Positions 45,271-54,929 of a DNA stretch of 64,000 nucleotides are shown here, piece by piece. The stretch's first letter is position 1; each line of letters opens with the position of its first letter. A program made the translations under genes and the position numbers. This stretch comes from Parelaphostrongylus tenuis (lineage: Eukaryota; Nematoda; Chromadorea; Rhabditida; Metastrongylidae), in contig JAHQIW010005575.1 of the NCBI GenBank assembly GCA_019055375.1, positions 124,001-188,000 on the forward strand, read 5' to 3'. Below the pieces are notes generated by a model that was not told the DNA's origin, did not search any database, and worked only from the letters and a program-made list of their open reading frames with translations.

Positions 45271-46264
45271 TTCGGTCTCCAACTAAGTTTCCGAAGTTGA
45301 TCCAAAAATTTGAAAAATTATTTTTTCAAGTAGTCGGAAGTATCAAGTAACATCAATTGAATTATTCTCCGTCTGCCTAGATGCATTTGTGCTAACACTG
45401 CGGCAACAAGTCAATTCCGCGCTCAATATTTTTTTTGCACATACTTGTCCAACGATGGAGCCATCACGAGAAGTCATTTGCAACCTGCTGCTTTACGAGT
45501 TTCAATCGGGGCACAACTTTCCTAACTTCATTTGAAAACATCAGTCCTGCAAAAGGCTGCCAAGCTGTAGGTAGAACTACGGTGTATGAATGCTCTACAA
45601 GCATTCGCAATGGAGATACTGATTTGGCCGATGAACCAGGATCCGGAAGACCGCGTGTAATTGATCGAGAAGCAATCATTGAAGCGACTAAAGAAGATCC
45701 GTCTTTGTCAGAAGGTGATTTGCGCGATGATTTCCAATGTTCAGACAAGCAGATCCAGAAGATTTAGAAAGATGCAGGCAAGAAATGGCGCAAGGGCAAT
45801 CGTATTCCGCACAATCACACCAAAGAAGTTTGATAAAGAATAAGAGAAAGCAAAATTCGCAAGCTCAGCTTCGTCGTCCATCGCCGCTCTTCGTCGTTCT
45901 TGAACAAAATTGTCACCATTGATGAGAAATGGATCTTCTTCAAGATCCAACGTCGTCCAAATCAGTGGTTGTCACCAGATCAGCAAGAAACACCAACACC
46001 GAGACCAAATCAGTTGAAGCGCCATAAGCAATGTTAGTCATTTTCTAGGACTGAAGTGGGCCGATTCATTGGGATTTGTTGGAAGCTGTTCGGACCATTA
46101 GCCATTTGCTCCACTAATTGGACCATTTTTTGCCGGAGCGTTGGAGGAATTGCATTCATGCAGACGGAGAATACTTCAATCATGTTAATTGATACTTTCG
46201 ATTACTTGAAAGAATAAATTTTTGAATTTTTGGATCAACTTCGGAAATTTGGTTGGAGACCTAA
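45271..46264 (+). mobile_element. Mariner element with intact ends and a core deletion
   Basis: TA occurs at 45269-45270 and 46265-46266. The first ~60 bp (TTCGGTCTCCAACTAAGTTT...) are inverted at the right end (...GGTTGGAGACCTAA). The remnant transposase reads MEPSREVICNLLLYEFQSG, DEPGSGRPRVIDREAI, TIDEKWIFF (first catalytic Asp) and a PERWRNCIHADGEYF C-terminus. The middle, with the other two catalytic Asp blocks, is missing or scrambled; 994 bp against about 1.3 kb for a full mariner. Stops are present. Confidence 0.88.
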
Positions 46265-46522
46265 TACGCTAGGTGTCAGAGGACGATACGGCTGAGGAGG
46301 TAATATCGAGTTAACGACAAGTAGTGGTACTACTACTTGTAGTTCAAACCTCATAATAACTTCAGTTCAGAAAGCAGCGAATTTTTGTGAGAAATGGTAG
46401 TGACAGGACATATTGACCAACCATTTGAGGACAAATTTGAACTGTCACCAACATTTTGCTCACTACTGCTTCAGACGCCTACTTTCTCAGAACTCTTCTC
46501 GGTCTCCAATGGGTGCTTTATC

Positions 46523-48352
46523 TCAAGCTTCAGCTTTAGAAGAGTAAGAAATGTAAATGACGTGATGATAGAATATTGTTTCTATGAGAGAAAAACGAAG
46601 GACGTCAATAAGTAGGCTATTCAGATGGGATTCACTGTTAGCATCATCTAACGAAATGATTGAAGTGTAGTCAGTCAGCAGAGATTCTATGACAATGTTG
46701 ACGAAGGTGTACGCAATGTGGCCTAATGAATATGCAGCAGTGTTCACATTGGTGAATACGAAGCAGCTCTTCGTGAAAACTTCTAAAATTTCGACGATAA
46801 TCCATGTTCACGTTAGAACGTCTCAATATACGCTAGCATTGTTTGTTCTCACCAAGAATCTTAGGGAAATCAAGGACTGCCTCAAACGCTAAACGGTAGC
46901 TGAAACTTTGGCTTGAAATGATATGAATGTGTATCATCATGTGTTACTCATAGCACTGACAGGACAGCTAGAGAAGACACACACAAATGAGAGTTGTTAT
47001 CGATAGGTAATTGCTCGGCACAATATCTTATATTCGCTTCACATTGACCGTGTTAAATACCTCGCAAAAAATTCAATATAGTCTGGCAGAGAGAATGTTT
47101 CAATCCTTTCATAGGTCTGATGTGGCACGACTTAAGAGCTGGCATAAGTTTCGGCGTTTTATCTCGCCTCATGAGAGCCACATGTCTTACGGCTTATCGT
47201 CTTACTAATAGCAGCAGCCCCGAAGATACTGCAATTTAGACAAAGTGAAATATCACTTGATGATCCGGTTTAGACTGATTCTCAGTCGATAGGTTACGGC
47301 TGTTATGAAGCATATAACAATACTTCTCAATAGGCTATGTTTGCGAGCTCCTTTGAAAAATCAGTGTAGGCTTATAGAACGTTTTATGTCTTTTCGAAGC
47401 ATGGTATGATATGTCTAGTGGGCTAAAGTATGTTTCGGCGTTTTCTCTCGCCTCGTCTTATATTTCCTCAAGTTCGTTTACAAAATTAAGGTAATCCACG
47501 TACTCGGTTGAATATTGTGTGCCTCAAAAACTGAAAAAAAAACAAGCGAAAAGGGCTTTGCTACTTCGTCTCCCTCTATTTAGCATCATCTTTCATCAAT
47601 AGTCTGTAGATGAATCATGCATTGATAGAATCTCCGAACAATCGGTAAGCTTTAGAACAAAGTTCCTGATATCTGTTGTAATCCAATGTGTTGGACAACA
47701 GGTGGATCTTAAACGAGGTGAGCACCACTGAAATTGAACATTGACATTTATTCATGACTGCTACATCTTGATTCACTAATAAACACAAACGAGGCTGTTA
47801 CAAATTTTTTGTGAGCAACGATTCGAAAACTTTTCTTTCTCTAAAGCTGATATGATCATTTCTCATTCCATACTAGTCATACGAGTAATTGAATAACTAA
47901 GAAGGGCACATACATGCATCCGTTATCAACATATATATGGCCGTTGCCATATTTTCATACTGCTTAATTATCATTTCTAAAATGCATCCATTTTCTCGAA
48001 TGAACATGTGAGACACTGTACTTATCAAATTGCAAAAATCGCTGTCATTGTGTCATCCACCACGAGTAATAAAACGAGTCACTATGTATGAAAGGTCTTC
48101 ATAAAAATTCCTATTGTCTCTATCTCACGCCGAAGTAGGACGCACTTTGATTTAATGTTTTATGATCATAAAATGAATAGACGTGTGGTTTCCAGATGTC
48201 ATAGGCTTTTTGCGGCTTCGCTGAAACGCCCAGCTGAAAGCATTGCCAAAAAATAAATTGTGGAAAATGCACGTTCTCATTAATTACATTTCATAGATTT
48301 TCTTCTTGTGTATCAAGTAATAGCGTCCATAAATATTCATCGACATTAACAT
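46523..48352 (-). CDS. Ten-exon gene, probable multi-pass membrane protein
   Basis: Exons (minus) are 48353-48288, 48233-48183, 48041-47914, 47727-47659, 47530-47482, 47228-47206, 47082-47061, 46899-46853, 46782-46636 and 46581-46523; all phases fit. ATG at 48352 lies one base after a CCACAG acceptor, a possible SL site. It encodes about 216 residues: MNIYGRYYLIHKKKIYE near the start, a hydrophobic WITLIFIFGAAAINYIEFF across three tiny exons (49, 23 and 22 nt), then VNTAAYSLGHIAYTFVNIVI. This suggests membrane segments and possibly a divergent chemoreceptor, but the family is not recognised. The donor after 47659 (GTTCTA) is the weakest junction. Confidence 0.6.
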
Positions 48353-48463
48353 TCTGTGGTATTTGTCAAACCAGTGGGTGGGATTGAGGGATAAGAGATA
48401 AAGCGTCGGCGTTAATCAATGTGTTTTAGGGCAGTATGCACATTTGACTTAGTCTCAAAAAGC

Positions 48464-48465
<2 letters not shown>

Positions 48466-48504
<39 letters not shown>

Positions 48505-48508
48505 GATA

Positions 48509-48560
<52 letters not shown>
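48466..48560. repeat. (TA)n microsatellite
   Basis: Two long TA runs separated by TGTACAGATATATT. It abuts the transposon-derived fold-back on its right. Confidence 0.95.
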
Positions 48561-48574
48561 ATGCAGAAAAGTTC

Positions 48575-49485
48575 TTATATTTTCTCAGATATTATAACAG
48601 TAAAAAAATACTGGATAAACAAATGAATTCATTTAATTGAAGGAATAATTACGTTTATTAGATCAACTACCACAGCAATAATTAGAAAGTTCTATAATTA
48701 ATTCCCAAAATTGCATCCTTTGCTCTAACAGTCACGAAGTCGCTTACGAAAATCTCCAATGACGCTCCGCAAACGTTTCCACCATAAGTTCGTCCAAAGC
48801 GCCTGTCAAAGCAAAACCAATCCCCAATCGCCAGAACGGCGTCAGCTTCTTAACGAGGGTCAGCAGAAGCCCAAAGCAGCAAAAAGCATAAGCTGAAGTC
48901 ATCTTCCTGTCTCTGTGATGGTGTGGGTTTTTTTGCTTCACCGGAAAGACGCCATTGGTTTCCATTAACGGAACGGTCAAAAACAGCCCTGCCAGCGATC
49001 ACCAGCTAGTTTCACGGAGCCTACTGGAGAACTGGAGTACTCAGTGCTTTGGCGCCGACGAATTTACGCTTCAACAGGACTGGGCTCCTGCGCGATGGAC
49101 CTGCTCAACGATTGCCATCTGTCAAGAGGTGTTTCCAGGTTTTCAGCGCAAAGACGTTTAGCCGTGAAACTCGCCGCATTTCGGTCTAGTCGATTACTTT
49201 ATGTGGTCCACACTGGAGGAAAAGATCCGGCTACTTGCCTCACTACAGTGGACGCGTTTTAAACGTTTTTGATACACGGCTTCGGACGAAACTACGGTGC
49301 AAACGTAATCGAGCATCATCGGAAATTTTGGCAAACGGCTTCGTAAATGTACAGAGTTCAAAGGAGGCATTTTTGACGATTTGCTAAGACTTTGTTACTT
49401 ATTTTCATAATTGTTGCTTCAATAAACGTAACTGTTCCTTCAATTGAATCAGCTCATTTGTTTATGCGGTATTTTTTGAATGTTG
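48575..49485. mobile_element. Tc1/mariner-derived fold-back element
   Basis: The 3' terminal sequence of the 40.3-kb transposon family occurs at both ends in inverse orientation. Left is ATAAACAAATGAATTCATTT..AATTACGTTTATT; right is AATAAACGTAACTG..CTCATTTGTTTATGCGG. The centre keeps a plus-strand transposase piece, FGADEFTLQQDWAPA (catalytic block), and NYGANVIEHHRKF. A rearranged, non-autonomous derivative. Confidence 0.75.
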
Positions 49486-49534
49486 AAATATCTGGAAAAA
49501 AATATATATATAATAACATATATGAACGCTGAAG

Positions 49535-49695
49535 GATAAAGCTTTCGGCGTTGATCAATTCCTGAGGGATGCGTCATACAATCGTCTTCAATTTTTTACA
49601 GTTGGAGTGATTGGTGGTTTTCCACTATATCGAGTCAATGCTGCTTCTCATCCCGGACAAGTCTACTGCCAACTAACCTCGAAAGGAGGACAGAC
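49535..49695 (-). repeat. SINE S1, 3' half
   Basis: Tail GAACGCTGAAGGATAAAGC.. (plus strand), GGGATGCGTCATACAATCGT and GGACAAGTCTACTGCC; no tRNA head visible. Confidence 0.65.
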
Positions 49696-49787
49696 AAACT
49701 CTCGTAGTGGTGAAAAATGTCTGTAAAGCTTCCTTGTATGAGAACAATACTGTTTCCAGCGTACACATATAACATAATATTTTGCAG

Positions 49788-50298
49788 ATGTTATTCCTAT
49801 TTACTCATAGGGTTATAAACATTCATGGGTTTAGTCAATTAATTTTCACCATTTCGGCATGGTTATTTTCGCTTAATATTTCCTCTATATACATTCTCGG
49901 ATTCACAAAAACTACAGTGTAATCAGATTTCACGATGTTCTTGAGAGGATCGTCTGCGAATCTCGTTGCAACTATTATGTTGGACAACACACAAGTAAAT
50001 TACAAAATCGGCAGCAGTGAGACTCTCAGTAGTGTGAATGACATACATTTTTATCGATAAGATGAATTGTCTAAATCTGGTTTCTTTGGTATGCATAGAA
50101 GAGGCTGCGAGAAATCTTCATTGTTGTCAATGTTTTGATGACTTCGCAATCATCAAAACGTGCGATGAATTGAGTCGATTGTTTGATTTTCGCAATGTGG
50201 ATCATACTAGTCGTTTTACAACAAAATTAAGTAGATCACAGCAACCTATGAAAATGCTCTCTTTAGTATCGGGCTTTGACATAACGGTGCTTGACTGA
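49788..50298 (+). CDS. Small cysteine-containing, probably secreted protein
   Basis: Exons are 49788-49861, 49918-49994 and 50099-50298, phases 0/2, 2/1, 1/stop; introns are 56 and 104 bp. ATG directly follows TATTTTGCAG, a likely spliced-leader acceptor. It encodes about 116 residues. The first 24 (MLFLFTHRVINIHGFSQLIF and ISA) look like a signal peptide. The mature part has seven Cys, including VCESRC, HCCQC and KTC, then a Lys/Ser-rich tail ending GFDITVLD. Such proteins are common among nematode secreted products, but the family is not recognised and no function is proposed. Confidence 0.55.
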
Positions 50299-51190
50299 TC
50301 ATCTGTTGGTGATAATCTCAATTTGTTGAGGCAAAGAAGTCTTCGTCAAAAAGCATTGTTATGATAGATGCTACATAGTAAAGTAAGACTTCGAGAATCC
50401 TCATAAATAACAAACATTCTGTTATATCTATAAGCTTGCACAAGATTTCCTAGAACTCTTTATTTCAACAAAATTTTCAAGCCTGTCAATGGTGGTGAAT
50501 AAACAACGGAAAGCTGGATTTTTCGCTTACCGGGAAAGTGTAATGCCATAGTCTCCGATTAGTTTTCCTTCAATTCCCCATAGAGCACAAAGAACACATT
50601 TAATACATAGATTGTATGTAGAATTTTAGAAGAGTAATTTTGTTTTTCAGCTCTTCTATTCGGATAAGCGTGACATTCTCTAATATCAATCCGTAACTAA
50701 CACCTGATGAGCAGGATAAGACTGCTCGACTCCTAATTCGTTAATTCATAGATTGGTTATATTATACGGTGCCGTAGAACAATATGGTGGAAGTAGTTAC
50801 GGTAATTTTGATACTTTAATTCTATTTTTCAAATCCTTTGAAACCTTTTGCGTCCTTTTCTCAATTTGTAGGCCACATAATATAAAGAATAGTCCATTTA
50901 GTCCTTGCTAATAGCTGATTATTGAATATATACTGATTTCAATGCGACACGGTGACTGGGCGGCACATCAGGTGTTAATAAGGAATATATCGACTACACA
51001 ACGAGATCTCTAATTTTGTGTTCTCTCCAGAGGAAAGAAGCAGTAGTGACTCACATCTACAGCAGGCGCCGCTACGCTGAACCTTTGATTCACTAAATAG
51101 TGAGTATTTCCAATGCCTCGATTTCATTGACTAAAAGATAACTTTTTGAGAATTCCATTGGTGTAGTGCGCCCCATATCACCGTGATCTT
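50299..51190. other. No gene recognised
   Basis: AT-rich sequence without phase-consistent exons or clear repeats, apart from short similarity to dispersed elements near 50.9-51.1 kb. Confidence 0.4.
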
Positions 51191-51194
51191 ATGA

Positions 51195-51512
51195 AAGGTT
51201 GAAAAGGATGAACCTTCGGCGTTGATCAATCCCTGAGACATGCGTCGCATGTTCGTCTTCAACTTGTGACTTCGTTTGAGGTGATTGAATGTCTAGCTGG
51301 CCTTTTACAATAACTCGCGCTGGTCTCCCGCTGCATTGAATCAGTGGCGTTTATCCTCCCAGACAAGCGTGAGACCAGTGTGGTACGAATTCACCGACTC
51401 CGGAGGGATGGATGGCTTGGTGAGCCATGAGCGCGAGATCGAACCAATAACATTATGTGCGACGCAGAGCACCTCTAACCACTGCGCTTCATGCGCTTTC
51501 ATAACCTCTTGA
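51195..51512 (-). repeat. SINE, family S1, near full length
   Basis: GCGCAGTGGTTAGAGGTGCT head (minus strand), GGTTCGATCTCGCGC B box, CCAAGCCATCCATCCCTCCG, GCTTGTCTGGGAGGATAAAC, CGTTTGAGGTGATTGAATG and tail TTGATCAACGCCGAAGG. Confidence 0.8.
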
Positions 51513-51638
51513 CTCAGAGATATTCACTACGTGTTTCCCAGGCGACAAAAGTAATTCATGCGGTGTGAACTTTAGACTTGTGCTCAATTCATAGCAGTTT
51601 ATGTTGGAAAATATTTTTATACGACGTTCTGCCTGTGA

Positions 51639-52318
51639 TCGGTTTTCGCCGTCTGTGCTTCCGGCTTCTTGATTCTGATAGTGATGAGAAAATGCACTGG
51701 TGCATTTCGCTTCGTCATTTGGTTTGCTCTCATTGGTATGTTGGTTTTTGTATATTGTTGTTCAGACGAGTATGCGAATCCAAAAGAATATCGTTTTAGA
51801 TCTACTGACTGGTTTAGCTACGATATATGGTGGATTTTATGGAATAGTATCAACTTTCTACGGAAAAACTAAAGATGTACGAAATGGTCTATGAACGCAT
51901 TCACTCCGACTTAAGCGCTTATCCTGATGAAATTTGAAAATCTTACAGATGATGTCGCCATTCAAGTGCATGACCATAGCATTCCACATCACCGTATGGT
52001 TATTTGTCGACGTTTATCATCTTGTTGTCTTATCACTACTTTGCTTCGATCGTCTCCTTTTTATACTGATTCCAGTTCCCTATTTGAAGGTCAGTTAATA
52101 GTCGAGAACAGTTTAGATAATCTGACATTGTGCGAGTACTATTTTCGTCTAGGCATGTCAGACTTTTCTTCAATTTTCGTCTCCTTGCTAAGATGTTTAC
52201 ACTCATGAATTTCTCATAGCTTCAGGTTTCACGTATTTATCTGAATTGGGCATTTTTTCTTCTATTGGGATTATTGACCTGCATCGCAATTATTCCTGCC
52301 TTTTCACTACCTATTGAG
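51639..52318 (+). CDS. Seven-transmembrane serpentine (chemoreceptor-like) receptor, TM1-TM4 exons
   Basis: Exons are 51639(?)-51680, 51766-51876, 51949-52089 and 52226-52318, all phase 0 at the junctions. They encode AVCASGFLILI (end of TM1), IVLDLLTGLATIYGGFYGI (TM2), KCMTIAFHITVWLFVDVYHL with the TM3 cysteine, LLCFDRLLFILIPVPYLK (DRY-like FDRLL at the TM3 end) and WAFFLLLGLLTCIAIIPAF (TM4). This layout matches nematode chemosensory GPCRs. TM1 seems split by a one-base shift: YDVLPVIG is open in another frame just upstream. A further piece at 52994 (DCGSDPFPVTCFY) looks like extracellular loop 2 but meets a stop. TM5-TM7 were not securely located, so this may be a pseudogene or a longer gene. 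Confidence 0.6.
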
Positions 52319-52329
52319 GTAACTGAGTA

Positions 52330-54359
52330 AGACTTTTTTCATACTTAATATCAAGATGTTAGAGCTAGTTCTTATTTGTTGAAATTTTCTTGCACAGTCA
52401 ATAGCCATGATTAATCATTTCATTCTAATTATCATTGAAAGACTGATGAATCCGTTATTGTTTGTGCCAAGGTTTCCACGCTCAGATAGAATACCAATCT
52501 TCTTATGCCTTAATCTACACTCATCCTCTACAAATCTTGCGATTCACTAAAAAAATTAGTGATCAAATGGTAGGCAGTATTGCGATCTAGAGGGTTATGT
52601 GATTATGAAATTTATATTAATTTTTCGATGTTTGTGGTAGGAATTGAATGATTAGATGATGGCTAGACTAATTATTCAAACAGTAGCTGTTAGTTTGCGA
52701 CCTTGACTGTCGGTTTTGATTTTGAAAAATTTGCTTTGAACTGTTAAATTGTTCAGCAAAAAATTGGTGCTGTTTTGGTGAGAGAGTATTAATCTGGAAA
52801 AGCCCTGCCTGTAATTTCTTCCGTAATTGGTTTAAAAGAAGTTGGTACTGAAATCAGTCGCCTTACATTCCCACCTACGCATTCTCGGATACCTCTCGCT
52901 ATCATGATGTGAACCTCTATCTCGACTTCAATAGTACGAGTCGAGCACCATTCGAATAAACTCCTCTCACTATTTAAGGTTCTTATTCTACAGGATTGTG
53001 GTTCTGATCCGTTCCCAGTGACCTGTTTTTATGGTGGCAATGAATCCTGCTAAAGTCGACATTTGGTGTGTAGCGTAACGATGATTTTGAAAATCGTCTT
53101 TTTCATCCTATCTGGCTGCAGCGCCATCTAGCAAAAGTTCTTGAGTAATAAGTTGGTGCTACCCGTAAAAGGATCGATGTACTAAGAAATGGAATGGTGA
53201 AAAGGGAGTGCAGCACAAATTTAATGCATCAGGATTACAAGTATAGTTATCAGATAAATCAAAGAGATTTGGAAGGACGCCACGGTGATCTTTTTCGCGG
53301 TGCGCAAAGTATAAATAACTCGGAGTTGATTCCTTATATGTAGGGGCATATCCCAGGCCGAAACTCGTTTTTTACTTTTTCAAAGTGTCATAACAGACAT
53401 TTTGAAAGGCTTCAAATATGAACTGTCGAATGGTAAATTTTGAGACTAAGTTGAAGCCTCTCCCCGATGAACATAGAATGTAGTGCAATTTCTTCTCTTT
53501 AGTTGCATATTTATATAATTACGTAGTAAACCCAGGACTACCAAAGTTTTTTCGACGTCACCAATCCACTGGCTCTAAGATTCTGCAACTAAATACACAT
53601 AGCTGCTTAGTTCGAACTTTTTCCTTCCAACTATGTGTTAATTGTTATTTTGCTATGATTGAGCGGAATCACTTTGTATGAAATATTGAGAAAACTTTCA
53701 CTGAGTTCTTCCTAAGTCATCGCTAACGTAATGCTCTTAAGACGATGAACTGAGCACCTTAAAACCATGTCAGGGTGGAGGAGTTGGTGACGCAGTCACA
53801 CCTTTGTCTGAACGTATTCCACAATTTCAAACTATAAAACAAAGCTTAGCTATGCGGGGTGAAACTTCTGCAAAGAGGACATCCCTTTGTGAAGGATTTG
53901 CAGCCGTTTGGTAGAAGGGCACAAGTATGAGATTAGAAAATTACCACGGGGGAAAGCAATCATGTAATTATTGTAAGTTCCTGTTGTAGAACGGCCCTCT
54001 TTCTCTTCTCTGTGTATACGGTATACGATTAAGTAATAATAGTAAGTGCACATAAGAATTATTGTATGTTCAAAATTTTGTACGAAGAACGACTATCCGA
54101 TCATAACCATCAATGAAACAACTCAAAAGTAAGTACCCTGTTTAGTCTCCGAAATATAATCTGCTTTTTTGAAGGATACCAAAAATACTCCTGTTCTAAA
54201 AGTGGAACCCAGCACTTGATCAATCACTAATTAACTCTAGTGCCGAAGGCAGTAAAAATGGAATCTTTCATGGCATAGCAATCAGATGTTCGGTGTGCCT
54301 GTTGAACGAACGTAACCCGTAAGCAGCTCTTGCTTACGAAATAGATAAGAAAGCTATAA
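52330..54359. other. Receptor downstream region, exons uncertain
   Basis: Candidate pieces are 52994-53033 (loop-like, two Cys) and 53562-53700 (a frame with HSCLVRTFSFQLCVNCYF before GTATGA). Neither can be phased with certainty to TM4 or to the exons after 54.9 kb. The rest is AT-rich without recognised features. Confidence 0.25.
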
Positions 54360-54650
54360 AGAAAAAAGCACTCGGCGTTGATCATTCTCTGAGGGCTGCC
54401 ACGCATTCGACTTCATCAAGTATTGTTTAAGGTGACTGAATGCATGTCTGACTTTTGAAATCACCTGCGGTAGCCTACGAAAATATCAAGTTAGTGCTTA
54501 TCTTCTACCAAGCAGCTCTGGTATATTGAGCAATTCGCCGACTCCAGAGGGATAGAAGTCCTGGTGAGCCTGCGAAGCGTATCAAAAGACCGACCACACG
54601 TGTGCCGCAAGCCACTTCTAGCCACTACGCCAAACGCGTGCAAAATAATG
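54360..54650 (-). repeat. SINE, family S1
   Basis: GGCGTAGTGGCTAGAAGTGG head (minus strand), CCAGGACTTCTATCCCTCTGG, GCTGCTTGGTAGAAGATAAGC body and GAGAATGATCAACGCCGAGTG tail (one base shown over two parts). Confidence 0.7.
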
Positions 54651-54929
54651 GAATCGAGGCATTTTTGTACTTTCTGAAAACACTCAGAGATTTCACGGAG
54701 TCATAGTGATGCACGTGCTAATGGTGCACACTGCGGCTCAACAACTTATTCGAGCTTTTCATTGATCGTAATGAGAAAAACTACTGTAACAAGGATGTCT
54801 GTATTACAAAACTGAACAAAGATTGTGGTGTGCTCATCATGAAGACCATGATTTTCCAAAAAGTGTTTGAGCGATTTTCGACGATTCCAAATTATAACAT
54901 TTATGGTTGACGAATTTAAAATCCAACAG

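Noticed and set aside
46394..46892. Two plus-strand open frames of 67-73 codons
   Set aside because: They are antisense shadows of the spliced minus-strand gene at 46523-48352.
47795..47835. Extra exon (KEKFSNRCSQKI) in the ten-exon minus-strand gene
   Set aside because: Including it creates a stop with the preceding exon in every workable phase; skipping it keeps the frame.
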